Of a stretch of DNA of 64,000 bases, positions 28,277 through 37,546 are shown in pieces. The DNA comes from Betaproteobacteria bacterium (lineage in GTDB: Bacteria > Pseudomonadota > Gammaproteobacteria > Burkholderiales > Thiobacillaceae): contig VGVT01000005.1 of assembly GCA_016873935.1 (NCBI GenBank), forward strand, positions 1 through 64,000, written 5' to 3'. The position numbers and the translations under genes were made by a program. Each line of letters begins with the position of its first letter. The stretch's first letter is position 1. A model generated the notes under the pieces. The model made no database searches, was not told where the DNA came from, and saw nothing but the letters and a program-made list of their open reading frames with translations.

Positions 28277-28863
28277 ATGATCCGTTTCTTCCGCCACTAC
28301 ATCCCAGTGAGCATGCTCGTGCTCACGCTGGCGGAGTTCATGCTTTTTGTGGCGATCGGTTTCTTCATTGCCGAACACTACGCGCTAGCCCAGGCCGCCG
28401 CAGCCCACGCCGCGGTGTACAAGCCCTGGCTGTTCGCCCTCGTCCTCAGCCTGATCCATTCAGCCGCCGGCCTCTACGACTGGGAATGGACCAAAGGCCT
28501 GACCAGCCTGCTGCTGCGCATTGCCGGTGGCTTGCTGGTGGCGGCCGCCGTGCTCTTGCCAGGCAGTCATGCCTCCCCCGGCTGGTTTCCGGAAGACATG
28601 GAATTGCTTGCCGGACTGGCCATGGTCGGATTCAGCGCCCTGCTGATCCGCCTGCTGTTCATGGAATGGGACAAGACCGGACTGTTCAAGAAGCGGATCT
28701 TGATCCTAGGGGCCGGCAGCCGGGCGGCGAAAATCGAGGAAATGATCCACCAGGGCGAGGCCCAGGGCATCGACGTCGTCGGCTACGTACCTTTGGGGGC
28801 CCTGCACCGCTATGTGCCGCATGACCGCCTGATCGAGGACGAGGCCTCCATCTTCGAACTGCC
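28277..28863 (+). pseudogene. N-terminal fragment of an exosortase-type (EpsB-like) sugar transferase
   Basis: About 195 residues starting MIRFFRHYIPVSMLVLTLAE, with four predicted membrane helices and then KKRILILGAGSRAAKIEEMI, the nucleotide-binding region that precedes the catalytic domain in polyprenyl glycosylphosphotransferases linked to PEP-CTERM/exosortase systems. The catalytic C-terminal half is missing. After about 28863 the sequence switches abruptly to a PilZ gene in another frame. The original frame runs to a stop at 28957. Confidence 0.6.
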
Positions 28864-29079
28864 GGCGAGGTCTACCACGGCTGCCGCATCGCCCTGCCGG
28901 GCACCGGGGAGTTCGCCCTCAGCCTGGAGGTGCGCACCACCTTCGACGTCACTCTGAAGAACGGTCGCCTGACCCACCGCGCCGGCTGCGAATTCATCGA
29001 CCTGCCGCCGAGCATCGAAACCGCGATCCAGCGCTACATCATCCAGGTGGAACGCGAGCGACGGAACCGCTACCTGTAA
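28864..29079 (+). pseudogene. C-terminal fragment of a YcgR-like PilZ-domain flagellar brake
   Basis: The last 71 codons of a PilZ protein: VYHGCRIALPGTGEFALSLEV, RRAGCEF-type core (RAGCEFIDLPPSIETAIQRYI) and a basic tail ending RERRNRYL before TAA at 29077-29079. This matches the end of YcgR-type c-di-GMP-binding brakes. The RxxxR/DxSxxG-bearing start of the domain and the N-terminal YcgR domain are absent, and no start codon is available. Confidence 0.6.
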
Positions 29080-29158
29080 GCGGGCGGGCTATAAGCGAGG
29101 GCTGGATCAGCCGCAGGCGCTTGTACCCGTCAGGGTGTAATTCGCCGGATGCCGACTC

Positions 29159-30316
<1,158 letters not shown>

Positions 30317-30365
30317 TTATCCGAGTTTTTCACTCAAGCTTGGGAACCAATGCCCGGCGCGTCGG

Positions 30366-30481
30366 CTCAATCTACCCAGACGAGTCGCTTCGTCTCCCGC
30401 TTCTCCTCCCTGAGCGGGTGCCTTAATGCAACATTAAGGCAACATTTGCCCGGCTCCCTCCCCTTGAGCCGGGTTTTTTTT
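30366..30481 (+). ncRNA. Candidate small RNA with four hairpins and C/U-rich loops
   Basis: Four consecutive perfect stems run on the + strand: AGACGA/TCGTCT (30378-30395), CCCGCT/AGCGGG (30396-30418) with loop TCTCCTCCCTG, TGCCTTAAT/ATTAAGGCA (30419-30441) and CCCGGCTC/GAGCCGGG (30449-30473) with loop CCTCCCCTT, followed by eight T. The loops could pair with GGAGG-type ribosome-binding sites. The 5' end and promoter were not identified with confidence. The terminator overlaps the 3' end of engB in antisense. Confidence 0.5.
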
Positions 30482-31066
30482 GGGCACCCCCAGCCAGTCG
30501 CGCAGGATCGCCTCCGCCTCTTCGGCGCCGTCGCGCTTGAGGCTGGAAAACAACTGCACCGTGGCGTTGAGGCCCATTTCCGCGAGATTCGCGCGCACCT
30601 GCCGCAAGGTCTGCTGCCCGGCGCCGCGCGCCAGCTTGTCGGACTTGGAAAGCAGCACGTGCACCGGCTTGCCGGCGGGCCGGAACCACTCCAGCAGGGA
30701 CCGATCCAGTTCGGTCAGCGGGTGGCGGCAATCCATGATGAGAACAAGCCCGGCCAGTTGCGGCCGGTCCGCCAGGTAGCCGCCGATGAGGGCCTGCCAG
30801 ACGTGCTTCTGGTCTTTCGGCGCGCGGGCGAAGCCGTAGCCAGGCAAATCCACCAGGAACCGGCCAGTCTCCACGCGGAAGAAGTTCAGATGCTGGGTGC
30901 GGCCGGGCATCTTGCTGACGAAGGCCAGGCGCTTGTGGTTGCACAGGGTGTTGATGGCGCTGGACTTGCCGGCGTTGGAACGTCCGGCGAAAGCGACCTC
31001 GGCCAGGCTGTCGGCGGGCAGGTCGCGCACGCTGGCGACGGTGATGTGAAAACTGGCGTTGAGCAT
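30434..31066 (-). CDS. engB: Ribosome biogenesis GTP-binding protein EngB (YsxC/YihA)
   Basis: GTPase required for large-subunit ribosome assembly. The 210-residue protein shows G1 [10 protein letters not shown]2 in [11 protein letters not shown]3 DLPGYG and G4 SKSD. The C-terminus ([12 protein letters not shown]) is read through the hairpin that forms the + strand terminator of the candidate sRNA, and the stop codon falls inside the preceding TTAAT stem. Confidence 0.95.
   Translation of the reverse strand: MLNASFHITVASVRDLPADSLAEVAFAGRSNAGKSSAINTLCNHKRLAFVSKMPGRTQHLNFFRVETGRFLVDLPGYGFARAPKDQKHVWQALIGGYLADRPQLAGLVLIMDCRHPLTELDRSLLEWFRPAGKPVHVLLSKSDKLARGAGQQTLRQVRANLAEMGLNATVQLFSSLKRDGAEEAEAILRDWLGVPKKNPAQGEGAGQMLP
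30449..30481 (+). terminator. Rho-independent terminator (+ strand)
   Basis: CCCGGCTC, 9-nt loop, GAGCCGGG, then TTTTTTTT at 30474-30481. The T run defines the + orientation. There is no + strand coding gene upstream, which is why a small RNA is proposed. Confidence 0.85.
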
Positions 31067-31180
31067 GGCGGTGAAGTCCGACGGTGGGGGAGCCTGCTCA
31101 AAAGGCTGGCACTATAGCAAACGGGTCGTTAAAATGCCGCGATTTTCCCTTGCTGTCATCCTGGATTTAAGGAGTCTTGC

Positions 31181-31804
31181 ATGAAATCCTCCGCGCTGTT
31201 GACCGGCCTGCTGTTCGCCGCGACTTCCTGGGCCATCCCCGCGCAGGCCGCTACCGCCAAGGGCGACCCGGCCAAGGCGCAAAAACTGGTAAACGATGTC
31301 TGCGGTGCCTGCCACGGCGCCGACGGCAACAGCACCTCGCCCGCCTACCCCAACCTTTCCGGCCAGAGCCCCGAGTACCTGTTCAAGCAGCTCGTCGAGT
31401 TCAAGTCGGGCGCGCGCAAGAACGCCATCATGGCGCCCAACGTGACCAAGCTGTCCGAGGACGACATGCACAATCTGGCCGCCTACTACGCCGCCCAGCA
31501 GCCGAAGCCGCGTCTGGCCAAGGATGCGGCGCTGGTGGCGGAAGGCCAGAAGATCTACAAGGGCGGCAACGCCGGCAGCGGCGTGCCCGCCTGCGCCTCC
31601 TGCCACGGCCCCGCCGGCGCCGGCATCCCCTCCATGTTCCCGCGTCTGGCCGGCCAGCACAGCAAGTACGTGCTGACCCAGTTGAAGAACTTCCGCAGCG
31701 GCGACCGCGCCAATGACGGCGGCAAGATGATGCAGGTCATCGCCCGCAAGATGACGGACCAGGAAATGAAGGCGGTGTCGGAGTACATCTCCGGCCTGCG
31801 CTGA
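31181..31804 (+). CDS. Cytochrome c4 (di-haem, periplasmic)
   Basis: The 207-residue protein has a Sec signal peptide (MKSSALLTGLLFAATSWAIPAQA) and two similar cytochrome c domains with haem sites CGACH (about residue 41) and CASCH (about 139), plus the Met axial-ligand segments NAIMAPNV and GGKMMQVIA. Typical c4 proteins pass electrons to terminal oxidases. Divergent from engB, and followed by a strong terminator. Confidence 0.93.
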   Translation: MKSSALLTGLLFAATSWAIPAQAATAKGDPAKAQKLVNDVCGACHGADGNSTSPAYPNLSGQSPEYLFKQLVEFKSGARKNAIMAPNVTKLSEDDMHNLAAYYAAQQPKPRLAKDAALVAEGQKIYKGGNAGSGVPACASCHGPAGAGIPSMFPRLAGQHSKYVLTQLKNFRSGDRANDGGKMMQVIARKMTDQEMKAVSEYISGLR

Positions 31805-31811
31805 TTCGTTT

Positions 31812-31852
31812 TGAAACACGAACGGCCCGCATTGCGGGCCGTTCGTGTTTCA
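31812..31852. terminator. Long perfect hairpin terminator after cytochrome c4
   Basis: AAACACGAACGGCCCGC (31814-31830), loop ATT, then the exact complement to 31850, extendable to a 19-bp stem. The stem ends in GTTT on the + strand. This is a strong end to the cytochrome transcript. Confidence 0.75.
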
Positions 31853-31958
31853 GCGGGTAGTTTGTAGCGGGTAGCCGGTAGCATGAACCATGCGCCGGAG
31901 GCGCCGAATTTCGCTACAAGCCACCTTCTACCCGCTACAAGCTACCTGCCACCCGCAC
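31853..31958 (+). repeat. GTAGC-type palindromic repeat, copy 2 (before rep)
   Basis: GCGGGTAGTTTGTAGCGGG and GTAGCCGGTAGC on the left, a GCGCCGGAGGCGC hairpin at the centre, and GCTACAAG/CTACCCGCTACAAGC units on the right. Same architecture and heptamer period as 12207-12322 and 60341-60451. It ends 4 nt before the rep start. Confidence 0.8.
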
Positions 31959-31962
31959 ACCC

Positions 31963-33957
31963 ATGCTCGACGACCTCAACCCCCAGCAGCGCGAAGCCGT
32001 GCAGTACCTGGATGGCCCCCTGCTGGTGCTGGCCGGGGCGGGCTCGGGCAAGACCCGGGTGATCACGCGCAAGATCGCCTGGCTGGTGAACCAGTGCGGC
32101 ATCGAAGCCCGCCACATCGCCGCCATCACCTTCACCAACAAGGCGGCGCGGGAGATGCGGGAGCGGGTCGGCGAACTGCTGCCGGGCAAGCGGGGGCGCG
32201 GCCTCACCGTTTCCACCTTCCACTCCCTGGGCCTTTCCATCCTCCGCGCCGAAGCCAGAAGGCTGGGTTACAAGCCACGTTTCTCGGTGCTGGACGCCAC
32301 CGACACCCAGCAGATCCTGTCCGACATCCTCAAGAACCCGGACAAGGCCGGCCTGCGCCAGGCCGCCGCCCTCATCTCGCATTGGAAGAACGCCCTGCTC
32401 GACCCCGCGGCCGCGCGGCAAGCCGCCGGCGACGAGGGCGAGCGCCAGGCGGCGGCGGCCTACCAGGCCTACCAGGACACCCTGCGCGCCTACCAGGCGA
32501 TGGATTTCGACGATCTCATCCGCCTGCCGGTCGGCCTCTTCCGCGAACATCCGGAGGTGCTGGCCACCTGGCAGGGCCGGCTGCGCTACCTGCTGGTCGA
32601 CGAGTATCAGGACACCAATGGCGCCCAGTACGAGTTCCTGAAACTGCTGGCCGGACCCATGGGCCGCTTCACCGCCGTCGGCGACGACGACCAGGCCATC
32701 TACGCCTGGCGCGGCGCCGACGTGGAGAACCTGCGCCGGCTGCAAGAGGACTGGCCGCGCCTGAAGATCATCCCGCTGACGCAGAACTACCGCTCCAGCC
32801 AGCGCATCCTGCGCGCCGCCAACAGCGTCATCCGCAACAATCCGCGGCTCTCCGACAAGAACCTGTGGAGCGAGCTGGGCCTGGGCGACCAGGTCGAACT
32901 GGTGGAATGCCGCGACGACCGCAACGAGGCGGAAAGCGTGGTCATGCGCATTTCCGCGCACAAGTTCGAGCACCGCACCCGCTTCGCCGACTACGCGATT
33001 CTCTATCGCGGCAACCATCAGGCGCGGTTGTTCGAAGAGGCCCTGCGCGAAGCGAAGATGCCCTACCAGATCTCCGGCGGCCAATCCTTCTTCGACCGCG
33101 CCGAGATCAAGGACCTCACCGCCTACCTGCGCCTGATCGCCAACCCGGACGACGATCCCGCCTTCATCCGCGCCGCCACCACGCCGCGCCGCGGCATCGG
33201 GCCGGGCACCCTGGAAAAACTGGGGGAACAGGCCGGAAAACGCCAGGTCAGCCTGTTCGCCGCCGCATTCGAGGCCGGCTTGCAGTCCCTGCTGCCGGCG
33301 CGGCAACTGGAACCGCTGCTGGAGTTCTGCGCCTTCATCCAGCGCATCGCCGATCGCGCCGAGAAGGAACCCGCCGGCCGCCTGCTCGAGGAACTGCTGG
33401 CCGCAATCCGCTACGAGGAATGGCTGTACGACAGCGAGGATGACCTCGCCGCTCGGACAAAATGGGAGAACGTGCGCGACTTCGTCGACTGGCTGGCGAA
33501 GAAGGGCGAGGACGAGGAGCGCAGCCTGATCGAGCTCACCCAGACCGTCAGCCTGATGAACCTGCTGGAGGGTCGCGAGGAAGCCGAGCCGGACGCGGTG
33601 CGCCTGTCCACCCTGCACGCCGCGAAGGGCCTGGAATACCCCCACGTCTTCCTGGTGGGCGTCGAGGAGGAGATCCTGCCGCACCGGGAATGCCTGGAAG
33701 GCGCACGGCTGGAAGAGGAACGCCGGCTCATGTACGTCGGCATCACCCGCGCCCGCCGCGGGCTCACCATCACCTGGTGCGGCAAGCGCAAGCGCGGCGG
33801 CGATCTCGTCGTCTGCGAGCCCTCCCGCTTCCTGCTGGAACTGGACCCGGCCGAGGTGAAACGGGCCGGCGCGCAGAGCGAAAGCCAGGCCAGCCGGGAA
33901 GACGGCCGCAAAAAGCTGTCGGCCCTGAAGGCGATGCTGGGCGGCCACGCCAAATAA
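31963..33957 (+). CDS. rep: ATP-dependent DNA helicase Rep (UvrD superfamily 1A)
   Basis: 3'-5' helicase that helps forks pass obstacles. The 664 residues show motif I GAGSGKTRV, Ia ITFTNKAAREM, II LLVDEYQDTN, III GDDDQAIYAWRGAD, IV QNYRSSQRIL, V HAAKGLEYPHVFLVG and VI EERRLMYVGITRAR. The length (E. coli Rep 673, UvrD 720) and the LPHRECLEG segment favour Rep over UvrD. The start follows the repeat directly and has no clear SD. Confidence 0.92.
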   Translation: MLDDLNPQQREAVQYLDGPLLVLAGAGSGKTRVITRKIAWLVNQCGIEARHIAAITFTNKAAREMRERVGELLPGKRGRGLTVSTFHSLGLSILRAEARRLGYKPRFSVLDATDTQQILSDILKNPDKAGLRQAAALISHWKNALLDPAAARQAAGDEGERQAAAAYQAYQDTLRAYQAMDFDDLIRLPVGLFREHPEVLATWQGRLRYLLVDEYQDTNGAQYEFLKLLAGPMGRFTAVGDDDQAIYAWRGADVENLRRLQEDWPRLKIIPLTQNYRSSQRILRAANSVIRNNPRLSDKNLWSELGLGDQVELVECRDDRNEAESVVMRISAHKFEHRTRFADYAILYRGNHQARLFEEALREAKMPYQISGGQSFFDRAEIKDLTAYLRLIANPDDDPAFIRAATTPRRGIGPGTLEKLGEQAGKRQVSLFAAAFEAGLQSLLPARQLEPLLEFCAFIQRIADRAEKEPAGRLLEELLAAIRYEEWLYDSEDDLAARTKWENVRDFVDWLAKKGEDEERSLIELTQTVSLMNLLEGREEAEPDAVRLSTLHAAKGLEYPHVFLVGVEEEILPHRECLEGARLEEERRLMYVGITRARRGLTITWCGKRKRGGDLVVCEPSRFLLELDPAEVKRAGAQSESQASREDGRKKLSALKAMLGGHAK

Positions 33958-33980
33958 AAACGCGGCCCGCGGGCCGCGTT
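33952..33980 (-). terminator. Terminator of the c5-type cytochrome gene
   Basis: AACGCGGCCCGCGGGCCGCGTT (22 nt, split here as AACGCGGCCC-GC-GGGCCGCGTT) is a perfect palindrome at 33959-33980. On the - strand it is followed by TTTATTT, giving an intrinsic terminator for the gene ending at 34001. It may also stop rep readthrough. Confidence 0.7.
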
Positions 33981-34000
33981 CATCGAGCCCGCACGGGGAG

Positions 34001-34792
34001 CTACTTGCCGGCCGCCGCCGCGATGGCGCTCTTGGCTTCCGCCACCATGAAGTCCACCGCCAGCCGGGTATCGGCGTCGGACAGCTTCTCGTTGCCGCCC
34101 TTCGCCGGGCCGCCGAAGCTGCCGTTGATGGCGGCGGCGTAGAGGTATTCCTTGCCTTCCTTGATCAGCGCGGCCCAGGCCTTGGCGTCGCTGAGTTTCT
34201 GCGCGCCGGTGACGCCGGTGTCGTGGCAACTCGCGCAGTTGTCGGCGTACACCACCTTGCCGCGCGCCAGTTCGGCGGCGGTGGGTTCCGGTTCCTTCTT
34301 CAGGGTCGCCTCGAAACTGGCGCCGACCGCGTTGGCCATGTAGACCACGCCACGCGCCACTTCCAGATCGCTGAGATCGGGGTCGCCGCCGCGCGCGGGC
34401 ATCTTGTTGAAACCCTTGATGGCATGCGTGAGCAGGGTGTCATAGCCGCCGGCCAGACGCTTGCCCCAGTCCGCGCGCTCCTTGTGCTTGGGCGAGCCGA
34501 GCGCGCCGGAGTCGTGGCAGCCGGCGCACACCTCGATGTAGACCTGTTCGCCGGTGCGCTCGACCTTGGGCGCGTTGGGATCGACGGCGAGGGACTTGCC
34601 GAAGGACTGGATGCGTTCGCGCACCGCCTGGTCGGACAGCGGCTCCGCATCCGGCTGCCCCATGCGGCCCTGGATGCCGAGCAACAGCAGGACGATGAGG
34701 ACGATCGCCAGACCGGGCGCGAACAGACCGCCCAGGGTGGCGTACAAAAAATCCTTCGGGGTGGTCTTGGTCATTTCGACGTGCTCGGCCAT
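34001..34792 (-). CDS. Membrane-anchored di-haem c5-type cytochrome
   Basis: The 263-residue protein has an N-terminal membrane anchor (about residues 22-41) and two c5-like domains with CAGCH and CASCH. Each has the family patterns (GEQVYIEVCAGCHDSGALGSPK, GKVVYADNCASCHDTGVTGAQK) and Met-bearing ends. Start 34792 has AGGGAC upstream. It may carry electrons to an oxidase, as in Neisseria c5, but no oxidase gene is adjacent. Confidence 0.88.
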   Translation of the reverse strand: MAEHVEMTKTTPKDFLYATLGGLFAPGLAIVLIVLLLLGIQGRMGQPDAEPLSDQAVRERIQSFGKSLAVDPNAPKVERTGEQVYIEVCAGCHDSGALGSPKHKERADWGKRLAGGYDTLLTHAIKGFNKMPARGGDPDLSDLEVARGVVYMANAVGASFEATLKKEPEPTAAELARGKVVYADNCASCHDTGVTGAQKLSDAKAWAALIKEGKEYLYAAAINGSFGGPAKGGNEKLSDADTRLAVDFMVAEAKSAIAAAAGK

Positions 34793-34888
34793 GGTGCGGT
34801 CCCTGCGGCTTGGATTGAAAAATCGGGTGATTATAAGGGTTATCCCCTGCAAGCCGAAAGCGGCCTGTGCTATTCTCCGGCCCCCGTG

Positions 34889-34965
34889 GCGCCCGTAGCT
34901 CAGCTGGATAGAGTACTGCCCTCCGAAGGCAGGGGTCGTGCGTTCGAATCGCGCCGGGCGCGCCA
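34889..34965 (+). tRNA. tRNA-Arg (anticodon CCG)
   Basis: A 77-nt cloverleaf. Acceptor GCGCCCG (34889-34895) pairs with CGGGCGC (34955-34961). D arm GCTCAGCTGGATAGAGT, anticodon stem CTGCC/GGCAG with loop CTCCGAA (anticodon CCG, codon CGG), T loop TTCGAAT, discriminator G and an encoded CCA at 34963-34965. Confidence 0.97.
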
Positions 34966-35019
34966 GACAACTTCCTCTTCAAGGGCAGCTTGTGCCGCCC
35001 TTTCCCTGTTAGCGCCCGT

Positions 35020-36486
35020 CTATCTCCGGTTGCCGCCCGCGACCAGCCTGTATTCGTAAAACCGGCATTCCAGCGGCCCGTTGAAGAGCGGCGTACGACG
35101 GCTGGCCTTGAGGCCGATCTGCCTGGGAAGCTCCGGGTCGGCGGACAGCAGGTAGGCGGTCCAGCCCGGGAAATGCTGCTTCAGGTTGTTACCGATGTCC
35201 CGGTAGAACGTGGCCATGTCCTCGGTCGACAGGCGCACGCCGTAGGGCGGGTTGCTGACGATGAGGCCGCCCGGCGTGGGCGGATTCACGTTGAGGAAGT
35301 CGGCCTCCATGATGCGCACGCAATCAAGCAGGCCCGCCGCCTTCAGGTTGAGGCCGGCGGCGCGCACCATGAGCGGGTCGATGTCGGAGCCGAAGATGGG
35401 CAGGGGATGCGGCTCCGCCATGGCGGCCTGGGCGTCCTTGCGCAGGCGCTGCCATTCCACCATGTCGAAATTCTTCAGGTTCTCGAAGGCGAAATGCCGC
35501 TTCAGGCCGGGGGCGATGTTGAGGGCCATAAGTCCCGCTTCCAGCAACAGGGTGCCGCCGCCCATCATGGGATCGTAGAGGGGGATGCCCGGCCGCCAGC
35601 CGGCCAGCTTCAGGAGGCCCGCCGCCAGGTTCTCGTTCAGCGGCGCGGCGGCGGCCTGGACCCGGTAACCGCGCCGGTTGAGCGGCTCGCCGGAGAGATC
35701 CACGTAGATCGAATAGCGCTCGTCGGTGAGATAGGCCACCAGGGGCACGGCGGGTTCGCGGGTATCCACGCTGGGCCGCTGGCCGGTGGCTTCGCGGAAG
35801 CGGTCGCAGACCGCGTCCTTGATCTTCAGGCTGACGAAGTTGAGGCTCTTCAGGGGGCTGTTGCGGCCCACGGTGGTGACGGCCAGGGTGCGGGAGACAT
35901 CGAACAGGTCCGGCCAATCCACGCCGAGGGCGTCGCGATAGAGGTCGTCCTCCATGCGGTAGCGGCCCTCCGTCAGCCGCCACAGCACGCGGACGGCCAG
36001 CCGGCTCCACAGATTCACCTTCCAGCCCAGGGCCATGCCGCCGCGGAAGGCGACGCCGCCAGCGGCGGGAACGGCCTCGTCGGCGCCCAGGTCGACGATC
36101 TCCTTCAGCAGCTCAGCTTCCAGGCCCTTGGGACAGGGCGCGAAGAAATGTTCCCGCCGGGCGGCGCGGGGCAGCGGCTTGTCCGCACGGCGCGTGGCTT
36201 TCTCCGTGCGCGGCGGCCGCTCGCCGCGCGGCGCCCCGCGCGTGGGAACGGGCTCGCCGGCAGGCGCGGGCCGGGCGCGCCGACGCGGAACCGGGGGTGC
36301 TGCTTCAGTCTCGGCCGCGGCCTTGGCGGCGGGCGCCGGTTGCGCGACCTTGTCCGCCATGCTGGGACGCTTGGGGGCGCGGTGACGGCCGCGTACCGGC
36401 GGTCGATCGACGGGAACTTGCTTCTCCCCTCCCGTATCAGGTTTGATGGAAAGAATGCTGCGTTTGGGTTTATCCGATGACGACAC
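35020..36486 (-). CDS. THUMP-domain 23S rRNA (guanine-N2)-methyltransferase, RlmL-type
   Basis: The 488-residue protein has a low-complexity Pro/Ala/Arg-rich N-terminal 110 residues, a ferredoxin-like/THUMP region (HFFAPCPKGLEAELLKEI onward) and a class I methyltransferase with LYDPMMGGGTLLLEAGL and the catalytic NPPYG. It corresponds to the first half (RlmL) of E. coli RlmKL without the RlmK half. DPMMGGGT replaces the more usual DPMCGSGT. The GTG at 36486 has GAGGA upstream and its first codons overlap the divergent thioredoxin gene. An internal start near MADKVAQP is possible. Confidence 0.85.
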   Translation of the reverse strand: MSSSDKPKRSILSIKPDTGGEKQVPVDRPPVRGRHRAPKRPSMADKVAQPAPAAKAAAETEAAPPVPRRRARPAPAGEPVPTRGAPRGERPPRTEKATRRADKPLPRAARREHFFAPCPKGLEAELLKEIVDLGADEAVPAAGGVAFRGGMALGWKVNLWSRLAVRVLWRLTEGRYRMEDDLYRDALGVDWPDLFDVSRTLAVTTVGRNSPLKSLNFVSLKIKDAVCDRFREATGQRPSVDTREPAVPLVAYLTDERYSIYVDLSGEPLNRRGYRVQAAAAPLNENLAAGLLKLAGWRPGIPLYDPMMGGGTLLLEAGLMALNIAPGLKRHFAFENLKNFDMVEWQRLRKDAQAAMAEPHPLPIFGSDIDPLMVRAAGLNLKAAGLLDCVRIMEADFLNVNPPTPGGLIVSNPPYGVRLSTEDMATFYRDIGNNLKQHFPGWTAYLLSADPELPRQIGLKASRRTPLFNGPLECRFYEYRLVAGGNRR

Positions 36487-36989
36487 GGGAATTCCTCAAG
36501 AAACTGACCCCCAGTCCGGTCACGGCCATCCTCATCGGCCTGATCGTGTACCTCTGGTTCCGCCCGCCGGCCTTCGTTGACGAGTTGCGCCAGCCGGCCC
36601 CCGACCTGCCCGAACTGTCCGCCCTGCGCGGACAGGTCGTGCTGGTGAACTTCTGGGCCACCTGGTGCCCCTACTGCCGCCATGAAATGCCGGCCATGGA
36701 GAGGTTCTACCGGCAACACCGGGAGAAGGGCTTCGCGATTGTCGCCTACAGCCTGGATAAATCCCAGGCCGAGGTGGATGCCTTCATGCGCGCGGAGGGC
36801 TACACCTTTCCGGCGCCCCTGGCCGATCAGGCCACCACCAGCGCTTTCGGCGGGGTGAACCGGATGCCCCTGTCCTTCGTGGTGGATCGCGACGGCATGC
36901 TGCGCCACAAGGTGGCCGGCCAGGTACACGCCGGCCGCCTGGACGACCTCATCACGCCTCTGCTGGCGGTGCCTGCCGCGGCTCGCTGA
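36477..36989 (+). CDS. TlpA-like membrane-anchored thioredoxin
   Basis: The 170-residue protein has an N-terminal membrane helix (about 14-28) and a periplasmic thioredoxin fold with the active site NFWATWCPYCRHEMP (Cys about 64 and 67) and a cis-Pro in NRMPLSFVVD. WCPYC and the TlpA/ResA-like layout suggest a disulfide reductase, possibly for cytochrome c maturation, matching the two cytochrome genes nearby. It overlaps the divergent methyltransferase start by 10 nt and the convergent DinB gene by 38 nt. Confidence 0.85.
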   Translation: MTTREFLKKLTPSPVTAILIGLIVYLWFRPPAFVDELRQPAPDLPELSALRGQVVLVNFWATWCPYCRHEMPAMERFYRQHREKGFAIVAYSLDKSQAEVDAFMRAEGYTFPAPLADQATTSAFGGVNRMPLSFVVDRDGMLRHKVAGQVHAGRLDDLITPLLAVPAAAR

Positions 36990-37494
36990 GCAGGCGCTCC
37001 ATCTCGCGCTTGTAGAGGACGAAATCCATTTCCGGGCAGGGTGCGCCCAGACGCGTGGCGACCGCGGACACCTGGCCGCGATGATGCGCGTAATGCGTGA
37101 ACAGGTGCGTCAGGGCATCGCGCGTCCACATCGCCCGCGCCTTGCCGTCGCCACCCAGGAACTGGATCTGCGCGTCGAAGAACTCCTCCGGCTGGGCTTC
37201 CAGCCAGCCTTGCAGGCGACGCGTTTCACGGCGCAGGGCGGTCTTCAGCTCGCGCCACTCCGGGTTGTGGAGGATGCGGTAGTTGATCGCCAGATGCTCT
37301 CCCCGCAGGCGCGCCTGCCAGGACTGGCTGACCACCAGGATGTGGTCGACAGTGTGGTGGATGCTGCGGAAAAACAGGCCCTGGTCGCTGGCGAGGACCT
37401 CGGCCTGGAGATGGTCGAGGGCGGAAAACATGACCTCGTTGGCCCAGTGCTGGTAATCGGCCTGCACGACGAAATAGCTTTTCCACGCATACAT
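36952..37494 (-). CDS. DinB-family four-helix metalloprotein
   Basis: The 180-residue protein has the conserved N-terminus MYAWKSYFVVQADYQHWANEVMFSALDHL, a His at HHTVDHI and a C-terminal THYAHHRGQVSAVATRLG. The three-His metal site and HHRGQ are typical of DinB/DUF664 proteins. The substrate is unknown. Some relatives are thiol-dependent enzymes, and glutathione genes lie downstream on the same strand. Confidence 0.8.
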   Translation of the reverse strand: MYAWKSYFVVQADYQHWANEVMFSALDHLQAEVLASDQGLFFRSIHHTVDHILVVSQSWQARLRGEHLAINYRILHNPEWRELKTALRRETRRLQGWLEAQPEEFFDAQIQFLGGDGKARAMWTRDALTHLFTHYAHHRGQVSAVATRLGAPCPEMDFVLYKREMERLLSEPRQAPPAEA

Positions 37495-37546
37495 GATGTC
37501 GGGTTCCTGGGCATAACAGGTAGGGTGAAACTACCCCCAAGCGCGC

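Noticed and set aside
30396-30473. CsrB/RsmZ-like RNA on the - strand (GGA-rich loops when read in reverse)
   Set aside because: The T run after the last hairpin is on the + strand only, and the - strand here is engB coding sequence and its immediate 3' end.
34889-34965. tRNA-Arg as an integration site for a genomic island
   Set aside because: No duplicated 3' tRNA end or integrase follows. The downstream genes are core functions.
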